Assembly (NCBI RefSeq): GCF_018413645.1
Contig: NZ_JAHCDA010000005.1
Coordinates: 239,017 to 303,016, forward strand
Direction of reading: 5' to 3'
From: Roseococcus pinisoli
Lineage (GTDB): Bacteria; Pseudomonadota; Alphaproteobacteria; Acetobacterales; Acetobacteraceae
DNA length: 64,000 bases
Shown one piece after another: positions 18,416-26,299 of the stretch (its first letter is position 1; each line of letters starts with the position of its first letter). A model generated the notes under the pieces. The model did no database searches, was not told the origin of the DNA, and was given only the letters and a program-made list of their open reading frames with translations. The position numbers and the translations under genes are program-made.

Positions 18416-19443
18416 GGCTGCAGCATCACCTTGCTGGCGGCGCGCTGCCGCGAAAGCTCGAAGCCCTCCACGCCGCGCTCCAGCGGCAGCCGATGCGTGA
18501 TCATCGGCCGGAAGCCCTCCGGATCACGCGACAGGAGGCGCAGCACGCGGTCCCAGGTGGCACGCGAGCCGCCATGCGAGGCGCGGAGCTGGTGGCGCAT
18601 CCGCACGAATTCCGTGAGCGGGATGGTCAGCGGCGCGGCGTGAATGCCGACGGCGACGATGACGCCGCTCTTGCGGAGGACCGTCAGCCCCTCGTTGATC
18701 GAGGTCGGGAAGCCCGTGGCCTCCAGCACCACGTCGACGGGCTGGCCGCCGGTGAGCGCCATTACCTGTTCGGAAAGCGGCCCCTCGGCCACGTCCACGA
18801 TGTCGTGGAAGCCGAGCGCGCGCAGCACGTCGAAGCGCGGCGCGTCGCCGCGTCCCGCCACGATCACGCGGGAGGCACCGGCCGCCCGCGCCATGATGGC
18901 GAGTCCCTGGCCGATCGTGCCCGGCCCCAGGACCAGCACGGTGTCGCCAAGACCGATCTCGGCCGTGACCACCGCCTCGCAGGCCACGACCAGCGGCTCG
19001 GCCAGCGCGCCGACCTCGGTGTCCACATTGTCGGGCAGCGCGATGCAATTGGCCGCAGGCAGGCGGACATGCCGCGCGAAGCCGCCATCCACCGTCAGGC
19101 CGACGGTCTCGCGCTGCGTGCAGTTGCGCGGATCGCCCTTCCGGCAGGAGGGGCAGGCGCCGCAGGTGATGCCCGGCATGGCAGCGACGCGGTCGCCGAC
19201 CTTCCAGGGCGTGCCCGGCCCCGCCGCGGCGACATGGCCCGCGAATTCGTGGCCCATGGTCAGCGGCAGGCGCTTCGTCATGAACTGGTAGCCGTCCGTC
19301 CACTCATAGGCGTGCACGTCGCTGCCGCAGATGCCGACATTCTCGACGCGCACCACCACCTCGCCCGGCCCGGGCGCAGGCGGCTCGGCGGGATCGTCCA
19401 GCAGCAGCCCGAATTCGGGCGCGGTCTTGCGGAGGGCCTTCAT
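18412..19443 (-). CDS. Zinc-dependent alcohol dehydrogenase (MDR family)
   Basis: Medium-chain dehydrogenase of 343 aa from ATG 19443; an upstream in-frame ATG (19473) lies within the previous gene. Catalytic zinc ligands are C39 (GICGSDVHA) and H65/E66 (MGHEFAGHV). The structural zinc cysteines are C94, C97, C100 and C108 in CGACPSCRKGDPRNC. The Rossmann motif is VLVLGPGTIGQGLAIMA. It resembles threonine-, sorbitol- and idonate-type dehydrogenases. It starts 1 nt after the upstream stop and overlaps the SDR gene by 4 nt, so it is tightly coupled. Confidence 0.92.
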   Translation of the reverse strand: MKALRKTAPEFGLLLDDPAEPPAPGPGEVVVRVENVGICGSDVHAYEWTDGYQFMTKRLPLTMGHEFAGHVAAAGPGTPWKVGDRVAAMPGITCGACPSCRKGDPRNCTQRETVGLTVDGGFARHVRLPAANCIALPDNVDTEVGALAEPLVVACEAVVTAEIGLGDTVLVLGPGTIGQGLAIMARAAGASRVIVAGRGDAPRFDVLRALGFHDIVDVAEGPLSEQVMALTGGQPVDVVLEATGFPTSINEGLTVLRKSGVIVAVGIHAAPLTIPLTEFVRMRHQLRASHGGSRATWDRVLRLLSRDPEGFRPMITHRLPLERGVEGFELSRQRAASKVMLQP

Positions 19444-19444
19444 C

Positions 19445-21178
19445 CTAGTAGGGCTCCTCGAAATGGCCGGCATAGTAGTTGATCGGCGGCCGCGCCTCGG
19501 GGTCGGACAGCACGTCGATCAGCATGGGGCGCCGTGCCGAGAAAGCCTCGTCCAGAGCGGGCCCGACCTCGGCCGCCTCGGTCACCCTGAGGTTCGCGAC
19601 GCCGCAGGCGCGGGCGACCAGCGTGTGGTCGACATCGGTGAAGTCGACCGCGTCGGTGTGTTCCTTGAACTTCACCAGCTCGGCATGCTTCTGGTAGCCG
19701 AGGATGCTGTTGTTCAGCACGATCACCGTGACCGGCAGCTCCATGCGGCGCAGCATCTCGAGCTCCGACCAGGAATGGCCGAAGCCGCCGTCGCCCACGA
19801 GGCAGACCACGCGGCGATCGGGCGCCGCTACCTGCGCCCCGATGGCGAGCGGCAGGCCCCAGCCCAGCCCCGCAATGCCGCGCGGCGTCAGGAAGCGCTG
19901 CCCGGCGCGCTTCGCCGTGAGGTACTGGCCGACCCACATCGAGGAATAGCTCGCATCCGCGACGACGATGGCCTCGCCGTCGATACGCCGGTCGAGCTCC
20001 GCCATGATGCGCTCCGGCCGCACCAGCCTGCCCTCGCGCGTGAAGACATCCTGGATGCGCGTCTTCCAGTCGGCGACGGCGGCGGCGATCGTCGCCTCGA
20101 TCGCCGGGCGGGCGGCGCGACGCTTGCCGAGATCGCGCTTCTCCAGCGCGGCGCCGAGCGCCTCCAGCGTCAGCCGCGCATCGCCGGTGAGGCGCAGCGC
20201 CTCGTAGTTGCGCCCGATCTCCTGCGGGTCGGGATCGATATGAATGAAGCGCGTGCCCGGCTTGAACATCGTCCAGTTGTCGGTGCCATTGGCATTGGTG
20301 CGCGTGCCGACCAGCAGCACGACATCCGCGCCCTCGACCATGGCGCGCAGCCTGTGCGTGCGCGCGCCCGGCGACATCACGTAGCCGATGATGCCGAGGG
20401 TGAGCGGATGGCCCTCATCCGCCGCGCCCTTGCCCATGACGGTCGTGCCGACCGGCAGGCCCGCCTTCTCCTGCAGCGCCGCCAGCGCGGCGCTGGCATC
20501 GGAGGAATGGATGCCGCCGCCGGCCAGGATCAGCGGCCGCTCCGCGCCGGCCAGCATCTCGGCCGCCTTCTCGACGAGATCGGCGGCGGGCACGTAGCGG
20601 TCGAGCGGGTAGATACCGAGCGACGCCTGGCGCGGGCTGGGCTTGGCCGCATTCTCGGTCAGCAGGTCGGCGGGGGCGAGCAGCACGGCGGGGCCCGGGC
20701 GGCCCGAGGTCGCGGCCGCGAAGGCCATGTCCACGTAGTCCTCGAGCCGGTCGGCGCGCTCGATGCGGCGGACCCACTTGGATACGGGATCGAAGAGGCG
20801 GAGGTGGTCGAGCTCCTGGAAGGCGTTGCGGTCCATCTGGTCGCGGTTCACTTCCTGGACCAGCGCCACCACCGGGATCGACGCCTTGTAGGCCTCGGCC
20901 AGCGGCGCCACGAGCAGGGCGGCGGCCGGGCCGTTCTGGGCCGTGACCACGCCGACGCGCCCGCTGATGCGCGCATAGCCGTCGGCCATGATGCCGCCCA
21001 TGTTCTCGGTCCGGTACACCGCCTGGCGGATGCCCGCCGCGGGCGTGGCCAGGTGGAAGGCCGAGGGAAGGCTCTGGCCGAAGGTGACCGTCACGCCATG
21101 GCGCGCGAAGGCCTCGGCGAGGCGCATGGCGACCGTCGCGTTATGGACGACGGCCTGCGGGGTCGCGGCGTCGGGCAT
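19445..21178 (-). CDS. Thiamine-diphosphate-dependent enzyme (acetolactate synthase-like), second copy
   Basis: A 577-aa ThDP enzyme. The Glu motif is YRTENMGGIMADGYARISG, the middle domain has RPLILAGGGIHSS, and the ThDP motif is GDGGFGHSWSELEMLRRMEL ending LNNSILGY. It is first in the operon with the zinc dehydrogenase, SDR and TctCCBA, so it probably cleaves or decarboxylates a 2-oxo acid derived from the transported compound. GGAGGAA precedes the ATG and a perfect 16-bp palindrome lies about 34 bp upstream. Only the fold and cofactor motifs are shared with the enzyme at 11223-12935; they are distant paralogues. Confidence 0.9.
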   Translation of the reverse strand: MPDAATPQAVVHNATVAMRLAEAFARHGVTVTFGQSLPSAFHLATPAAGIRQAVYRTENMGGIMADGYARISGRVGVVTAQNGPAAALLVAPLAEAYKASIPVVALVQEVNRDQMDRNAFQELDHLRLFDPVSKWVRRIERADRLEDYVDMAFAAATSGRPGPAVLLAPADLLTENAAKPSPRQASLGIYPLDRYVPAADLVEKAAEMLAGAERPLILAGGGIHSSDASAALAALQEKAGLPVGTTVMGKGAADEGHPLTLGIIGYVMSPGARTHRLRAMVEGADVVLLVGTRTNANGTDNWTMFKPGTRFIHIDPDPQEIGRNYEALRLTGDARLTLEALGAALEKRDLGKRRAARPAIEATIAAAVADWKTRIQDVFTREGRLVRPERIMAELDRRIDGEAIVVADASYSSMWVGQYLTAKRAGQRFLTPRGIAGLGWGLPLAIGAQVAAPDRRVVCLVGDGGFGHSWSELEMLRRMELPVTVIVLNNSILGYQKHAELVKFKEHTDAVDFTDVDHTLVARACGVANLRVTEAAEVGPALDEAFSARRPMLIDVLSDPEARPPINYYAGHFEEPY

Positions 21179-21211
21179 AGCCCATTCCTCCTGAAATATT
21201 AGTTATTTGTT

Positions 21212-21227
21212 GTGCGATATATCGCAC
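21212..21227. promoter_or_regulatory. Perfect 16-bp palindrome, probable operator of the ThDP/TctCCBA operon
   Basis: GTGCGATATATCGCAC lies about 34 bp upstream of the minus-strand ThDP gene start, next to AT-rich promoter-like DNA. Symmetry and position suit a GntR/FCD or similar dimeric repressor. It shares CGATAT with the site at 11171-11183. Confidence 0.6.
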
Positions 21228-21379
21228 CCATGCACGGAACCATGTCAACCCGAGCCCCTCGCGCCCCGCAGCCCAATTGGGAACTCAGCGCCATGCCGCG
21301 GGACGGGGGAACAATGCGTCTGCCCCGCGCCCCCGTGTATCCGAAGGGCCCCGCCACCCGCCCCTTCGCAAGGAAGAGC

Positions 21380-21910
21380 ATGGACAAGCTGTCCCCCATC
21401 ATTGTCCGTCTCGGCGACCCGTCGCAGCTCTTCGAGGCCGCGGGTCCGTCGCCCTTCGGGGAGGCCGGCCCCAGCCCGGATGCCGAGCGCTTTTTCCTGC
21501 GCGAGGCGAAGGCGCGAAAGGGGCAGGCGCGCCTTGGGATCGTGCTGGAGCTCCCTCCGGGCCAGACCCCGCCCGGCCTGGCCGAACGCCTGCGCTCCGC
21601 CTTCACTGCCGCCGCCGGGGCCGAGCGCCTCGCGATCCAGGACCTCTTCCGCACGGGCCGCCGCGTGCTGGCGATCGGGCTGAGCGTGCTGGCGGGCTGC
21701 CTGCTGCTGGCCGCGCAGAGCGAGGATCTGCTCGGCCACGGCATCTCCGCCAATCTCCTGCGGGAGAGCGCGGTCATCTTCGGCTGGGTCGCGATCTGGC
21801 GGCCGGCCGAGATCTTCCTCTACGACTGGCTGCCCCTGCGGTCGCGGCTGGCGGCGCTGCGCCGGCTGGCGGACGCCGAGATCGAGTGCCGGGCCGCCCC
21901 CGCCGGCTGA
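21380..21910 (+). CDS. Hypothetical membrane protein
   Basis: Unrecognised protein of 176 aa from ATG 21380, which has AAGGAAGAG a few bases upstream; an in-frame ATG at 21314 is possible. It begins SPIIVRLGDPSQLF, followed by a soluble stretch with RFFLREAKARKGQARLGIVL. Two probable membrane helices come after (RVLAIGLSVLAGCLLLAA, and a region around VIFGWVAIW), then a basic tail. No enzyme motif is visible. It stands alone between the catabolic operon and the two-component system. Confidence 0.6.
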   Translation: MDKLSPIIVRLGDPSQLFEAAGPSPFGEAGPSPDAERFFLREAKARKGQARLGIVLELPPGQTPPGLAERLRSAFTAAAGAERLAIQDLFRTGRRVLAIGLSVLAGCLLLAAQSEDLLGHGISANLLRESAVIFGWVAIWRPAEIFLYDWLPLRSRLAALRRLADAEIECRAAPAG

Positions 21911-21985
21911 TCCGCGCCTTCCCGCCGGCCTGATACCGGCGCCCTTCCATGAGAAATCCGGCCGGACCGGCCCCGCCGCCGACAG

Positions 21986-22020
21986 GCGCCACGCGCCACG
22001 CGCCACGCGCCACGCGCCAC
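21986..22020. repeat. Five perfect tandem copies of a heptamer
   Basis: The unit GCGCCAC is repeated five times without interruption (35 bp), followed by GCGGGG. It lies in the 274-bp interval between the membrane-protein gene and the response regulator. Seven-base units would shift any reading frame, and copy number may vary between strains. Confidence 0.9.
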
Positions 22021-22086
22021 GCGGGGCTGGACGCCGACGCGCGGCCGCGCCGCAATCATTCGTCATAATGTGAAATGTTCAAAGGC

Positions 22087-22110
22087 GGCGCGATCGATAT
22101 GTATCGCGCC
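22087..22110. promoter_or_regulatory. Inverted repeat upstream of the two-component operon
   Basis: GGCGCGAT (22087-22094) and ATCGCGCC (22103-22110), 8-bp perfect arms with an 8-nt AT-rich centre. It lies just before a strong ribosome site (CAGGAGGT, 22113-22120). It may be an operator or an mRNA hairpin controlling the leader ORF. Confidence 0.5.
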
Positions 22111-22125
22111 GACAGGAGGTTTCAC

Positions 22126-22188
22126 GTGCTTCGCCCGCTCGCTTCATCCCCGCGCCCGTCCCGCCCCGGCCCCGCCGGAGCCCGATGA
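22126..22188 (+). CDS. Possible 20-codon leader peptide
   Basis: A GTG-start frame of 20 codons lies 5 nt after the strong Shine-Dalgarno AGGAGGT (22114-22120). The peptide begins MLRPLASSPRPSRPG and is rich in Pro and Arg. Its TGA overlaps the ATG of the response regulator (ATGA, 22185-22188), and that ATG has no good ribosome site of its own. This suggests translational coupling or attenuation. It could instead be a chance frame in G+C-rich DNA. Confidence 0.4.
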   Translation: MLRPLASSPRPSRPGPAGAR

Positions 22189-22967
22189 CGATGGCCCCGC
22201 GCCCCGGCGGCGACGCGCCGAAGCCGATCCTGCGCGACATGCTGGAAACCGAGCCGCATGTGCTGATCGTCGAGGATGACGGCGAGGTCCGGCAGCTGCT
22301 GGCCCGGCATCTGCGCGAGAACGGCTTCGCCGCGAGCACGGCCCGCGACGGGCGGGAGATGCGCGAGGTCCTGCGCGCCGGCGGCGCGCCGGTCGACCTC
22401 GTGCTGCTGGACGTCATGCTGCCGGGGGCCTCGGGCATGGATCTGCTGAAGGAGATCCGCGCCACCTCCCCGATCCCGGTCGTCATGCTGACGGCGCGCG
22501 GCGAGGAGACGGACCGCGTGCTGGGCCTGGAGCTCGGCGCGGACGACTACATCACCAAGCCCTTCGGCCGTCGGGAGCTCGTCGCGCGCCTGCGCGCCGT
22601 GCTGCGCCGCGCGGGCGGCCCGGCCGAGGCCCCCGCGCCCCCCGCCTCGCCCCTGCTGACCTTCGCCGGCTGGACGCTCCATGTCGGGCGGCGGGAGCTG
22701 ACCTCGCCGGAAGGCGCGCTGGTCGATCTCTCCGGCTCGGAATTCGACCTGCTCATGGCCTTCCTCGCGCATCCCCAGCGCGTGCTGGGCCGCGACCAGC
22801 TCCTGGAGGTCGGGCGGCGGCGCATCGGCGATGCCTTCGACCGCAGCGTGGACGTCCAGGTCAGCCGTCTGCGCCGGAAGATCGAGCCGGTGGAAGGGGC
22901 CGCCCCCCTCATCAAGACGGTGCGCGGCTCCGGCTACGTCTTCGTCGCCGAGGTCGGCCGGGCATGA
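22185..22967 (+). CDS. OmpR-family response regulator
   Basis: A 260-aa regulator. The receiver domain is about residues 24-140, with acidic residues in VLIVEDDGEV, phospho-acceptor Asp76 in LVLLDVMLPG, Thr in VVMLTARG and Lys in YITKPFGRREL. The C-terminal winged helix ends FDRSVDVQVSRLRRKIE and TVRGSGYVF. It is coupled to the sensor kinase by a 4-nt overlap. Its place at the head of the CzcCBA-like genes makes metal-responsive activation the likely role, as with CzcR/CopR. Confidence 0.93.
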   Translation: MTMAPRPGGDAPKPILRDMLETEPHVLIVEDDGEVRQLLARHLRENGFAASTARDGREMREVLRAGGAPVDLVLLDVMLPGASGMDLLKEIRATSPIPVVMLTARGEETDRVLGLELGADDYITKPFGRRELVARLRAVLRRAGGPAEAPAPPASPLLTFAGWTLHVGRRELTSPEGALVDLSGSEFDLLMAFLAHPQRVLGRDQLLEVGRRRIGDAFDRSVDVQVSRLRRKIEPVEGAAPLIKTVRGSGYVFVAEVGRA

Positions 22968-24343
22968 GGCGCCTGAGGGCCTGGTTCTGGCCGGACGGGC
23001 TGGCGGGACGCACCACGCTCGTCCTGCTGACGGGGCTCCTGGCGCTGCACCTCGGCAGCGTCTGGATCCACGAGGCCTCGCTGCGCGGCAGTCACCAGGA
23101 TGCCCGCGAAAGGGCCATCGCGGAGGGGCTTTCGCAGGCCCGCCGCGCCCTCTCCCTCCTGCCCCCGGTCGAGCGGGACCGCGCGGCCCATGCGCTGTCG
23201 AGCCCCGCCCTCGAACTGCACTGGCGCGAAGGTATCCCGCCCCGGGGCAATGCGGAGGACAGGGAATCCCTCAACCTCGTCCGGCAATGGCTGGTGCGCA
23301 TCGCGCCCGACCTGCACGACATCGTGATCGGCTGGGGCGATGCGGCGGAGCATCACCTCCTCGTCGGCGCGCTGCCGCTCGGCAATGGGGGCTCCATCTC
23401 CTTCGCCGCGCCGGTCTTCCGGACGAGCCATTCGGCGGTCTTCGACCCGGGCGGCGTGCTGGCGCTGGCGACCATCGCCGTCGTAATCGGCCTGGCCTCC
23501 ATCTTCCTGGTGCGCGGCTTGACCAAGCCGCTGCGCGAGCTGTCCAAGGCGGCCGACCGCGTGGGGCGGGATGTCGCCTCCATCCGCATCGCGGAGGAAG
23601 GCCCGGCAGAGATCCGTCAGGCCGCGCGCGCCTTCAACGGCATGCAGGACCGTATCCGGCGCCTGCTGGACGAGCGCACCCAGGCGCTCGCCGCCGTCTC
23701 GCACGATCTGCGCACGCCCATCACGCGCCTGCGCCTGCTCGCCGGCTTCCTGGACGACACCCAGGCCCGGGACCGCATCGACGCCAGCCTCGACGAGATG
23801 GCGGCCATGGTGGAGACCACGCTCGACTACCTGCGTGAGGGCCAGGAGCTGGAGGAGCCCCGGCCCACCGACCTGGTGGCCGTCCTCAGGACCATCTGCG
23901 ACGACGCCTCCGACGCCGGCGGTGACGTGACCTTCGAGGGGCCGGAGAAGCTCGTCGCCAGCCTGCGGCTGGTCGCGATGCGCCGCGCGCTGGCCAATCT
24001 GGTGGGCAACGCCGTCACCTATGGCGGGAATGCGCGCGTCACCCTCTGCCAGCACGCCGCGGACCTCATCATCGAGATCGCCGATGACGGGCCGGGCATT
24101 CCCGAAGCCGCGTTGGAACAGGTCTTCGAGCCCTTCCGGCGGCTCGAGGAAAGCCGCAACCGCGCCACCGGCGGCGTCGGCCTCGGCCTCACCATCGCCC
24201 GGCGCGCCGCGGAGGCGGAGGGCGGAAGCCTGCGCCTCGTAAACCGCCCCGGCGGCGGCCTCTCCGCCCTGGTCACGCTGCCGGCCCGCCGCGCCGCCGA
24301 GCCCCCCGCCCTGCCCTCCCGCGCAGCGGCCGCCTCGTCATGA
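22964..24343 (+). CDS. Sensor histidine kinase
   Basis: Membrane kinase of 459 aa. TM1 is about residues 17-34, followed by a periplasmic sensor of about 125 residues and TM2 at about 164-183. The HAMP linker is LTKPLRELSKAADRVG. The HisKA box is AAVSHDLRTPITRLR with His247. The ATPase boxes are NLVGNAVTYGG, IADDGPGIP and GVGLGLTIARR. The periplasmic part contains several His and acidic residues that could bind metal, but no defined motif. It overlaps the response regulator by 4 nt. Confidence 0.93.
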   Translation: MRRLRAWFWPDGLAGRTTLVLLTGLLALHLGSVWIHEASLRGSHQDARERAIAEGLSQARRALSLLPPVERDRAAHALSSPALELHWREGIPPRGNAEDRESLNLVRQWLVRIAPDLHDIVIGWGDAAEHHLLVGALPLGNGGSISFAAPVFRTSHSAVFDPGGVLALATIAVVIGLASIFLVRGLTKPLRELSKAADRVGRDVASIRIAEEGPAEIRQAARAFNGMQDRIRRLLDERTQALAAVSHDLRTPITRLRLLAGFLDDTQARDRIDASLDEMAAMVETTLDYLREGQELEEPRPTDLVAVLRTICDDASDAGGDVTFEGPEKLVASLRLVAMRRALANLVGNAVTYGGNARVTLCQHAADLIIEIADDGPGIPEAALEQVFEPFRRLEESRNRATGGVGLGLTIARRAAEAEGGSLRLVNRPGGGLSALVTLPARRAAEPPALPSRAAAASS

Positions 24344-24432
24344 GCGACCGTTCCGCCGCCGGGCTGCCACACCTCTCCTCCGGCAGCCCGGCCCCCCTGA
24401 CACGACCAAGCCCGATACGAAGGATCGCCCGC

Positions 24433-24840
24433 ATGCAACGCAGAAACCTCCTGGCCGCCGCCACGGGCCTCGCGACCCTCGCTTTGCCCTTCGCCGGCCA
24501 GGCCCAGAATGCCGCGGGCGGCCACCGGCACGTCCATTCCGGCGCCGAGGTGCGCATCGGCGCCTTCGAGGCCGAGCTCGTGGTGCGCGGCAGCGAGGCG
24601 ACGCTGACCATCGTGGATGCCAACGAGCAGCCGGTGGACGCCGCCCGCTTCCGCGCCACCGCCGTCGCGCTGGGCCGCGGCAATGAGCGGCGGAACATGG
24701 AATTCCGTCCGGCAGGCGCGAACCGCCTGACCTCGGCCGTCGATTTCCCCTTCGACGGCAAGTTCCGCGCGACCGTCACGCTGCATGGCCCGGACGGGTT
24801 GATCGGCACGGGGCGCTACAACGTGGACGCCTCCCGCTAG
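24433..24840 (+). CDS. Small periplasmic protein linked to metal efflux
   Basis: A 135-aa protein from ATG 24433 with signal peptide MQRRNLLAAATGLATLALPF and cleavage near GQAQ. The mature N-terminus is His-rich (GGHRHVHSGAEV) and is followed by a beta-rich domain (ELVVRGSEATLTIVDANEQP, FPFDGKFRATVTLHG) like YtkA/FixH-type folds. The His cluster suggests metal binding, perhaps as a chaperone for the pump encoded downstream. I do not recognise a named family with confidence. Confidence 0.7.
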   Translation: MQRRNLLAAATGLATLALPFAGQAQNAAGGHRHVHSGAEVRIGAFEAELVVRGSEATLTIVDANEQPVDAARFRATAVALGRGNERRNMEFRPAGANRLTSAVDFPFDGKFRATVTLHGPDGLIGTGRYNVDASR

Positions 24841-24952
24841 GGGCCGCCACTTCACCACCGTTGGGCGGGGCGCCGGGCGCCCCCTGCCCCGTCATCCGGT
24901 CCGGATGGCGGTGAACGGCGCGCGCCCGAATCCCAGCCAAGGCTGCGAGCTC

Positions 24953-26299
24953 ATGTTGCTGCGATCCTATCTCCTCTGCGGTCTCGCCACGGTCGCCCTC
25001 CTTCCCGTCTCCGCCGCGGCGCAGACCTCGCCCCGGCGCCCCGCCGCCGCGCGCGAGGCCGCCGCGCCGGCGGAGGCCTTCGTCATCCGCTCGCCGCAGC
25101 AGGCGGTGGATCTGGCGCTCGCCCGCGCGCCGGTCCTGCGCAGCGCGGCGGCCGGCATCCGCGGCGCGCAGGGCGATCGGCTCCAGGCCGGGCTTCGGCC
25201 AAACCCCGAATTCTCCTTCTCCGCAGAGAATTTCGGCGGGACGCGCGCCTATGGCGGCATCCGCTCGCTCGAGACCACCTACGGCCTGTCCCAGCGGCTC
25301 GAGGTGGGCGGGCAGCGCCAGGCCCGGATCGCCGCCGCGAACGACGCCCTGTCCCTGACCGGCCTCGACGCCCAGGCCGTCCGCCTCGACCTCGTCCGCG
25401 AAGTCCTGCGCGCCCTGGCGATGGCGGTGGCCGCGGCGCGCAACATCGAGATCGGGCGGGAGCGAATGCGCCTCTCGCAGGAGGTTGTCCGCGCGACCCA
25501 GGCGCGCGTGGATGCCGGCCGCGAGCCCTTCGTCCAGCAGCGCCGCGCCGAGGTCGCGCAGGAGACGGCCGCCGTGGCCCTGGAGCGCGCGCAACGCGAC
25601 GCGGAGGTGGCGGCCCAGGCGCTCGCTACCCTGCTCGCGGCCGGGCGCGTGGACGTGGCGGCCGCCCGCGCCGACTGGTTCGACGACCTTGGCCCGCAGC
25701 CCGCCGCCGCGCGCCAGGTTCCGGCCGCGCCGGCGCAGCAGCTGGACCGCGCCCGCCTCGACGCCCTCATTGCCCAGCGCCGGTCGGAGCTGGAGGTCCA
25801 GCGCCGTACCGCCGTCCCCGACGTCAGCGTGAATGCCGGCGTGCGGCGGTACCGGGAGGCGGGCGGCGATACCTCCTTCGTCCTCGGCCTCAGCGTGCCG
25901 CTGCCGGTCTTCGACCGGAACCAGGGCAACATCATGCGCGCGGGCGCCGACCTGGCCCGCGCCGAGGCGGAGGCCGAGCGCGGCCGCCTCTATCTCGACT
26001 CCTCCATGGTCGAGGCCGAGCGCCGGCTGGACCAGGCCTGGCGCGCCGCGAATTCGCTGCGCCGCACCGTCCTGCCGGCCGCGATCGAGGCCGCCGGCTT
26101 TGCGCGCAGCGGATATGCCGACGGAAAATTCTCGCTTCTCGAGGTCCTGGACGCGCAGCGCGTCCTGTCCGACGTGCGCGAGCAGCTGAACGCCGCGCGG
26201 CTCGAAGTACAGCAGGTCCGCGCCGATATCGGCCGGCTCCGCGGCCAGGCCGAAATCCCCGACACCAGCACCGCCCCCAGGGGAACGCGCAGACCATGA
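24953..26299 (+). CDS. czcC: TolC-family outer membrane efflux protein (CzcC type)
   Basis: Outer-membrane channel subunit of about 448 aa from ATG 24953, with signal peptide MLLRSYLLCGLATVALLPVS cut after AAAQ; an in-frame ATG at 24905 is less likely. It has two OEP repeats rich in coiled-coil heptads (LALARAPVLRSAAAGIRGAQ and AEAEAERGRLYLDSSMVEAE) plus GLSVPLPVFDRNQGN and YADGKFSLLEVLDAQR, which mark CzcC/CusC-like proteins. It overlaps the adaptor gene by 4 nt. Together they form a tripartite metal pump. Confidence 0.92.
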   Translation: MLLRSYLLCGLATVALLPVSAAAQTSPRRPAAAREAAAPAEAFVIRSPQQAVDLALARAPVLRSAAAGIRGAQGDRLQAGLRPNPEFSFSAENFGGTRAYGGIRSLETTYGLSQRLEVGGQRQARIAAANDALSLTGLDAQAVRLDLVREVLRALAMAVAAARNIEIGRERMRLSQEVVRATQARVDAGREPFVQQRRAEVAQETAAVALERAQRDAEVAAQALATLLAAGRVDVAAARADWFDDLGPQPAAARQVPAAPAQQLDRARLDALIAQRRSELEVQRRTAVPDVSVNAGVRRYREAGGDTSFVLGLSVPLPVFDRNQGNIMRAGADLARAEAEAERGRLYLDSSMVEAERRLDQAWRAANSLRRTVLPAAIEAAGFARSGYADGKFSLLEVLDAQRVLSDVREQLNAARLEVQQVRADIGRLRGQAEIPDTSTAPRGTRRP

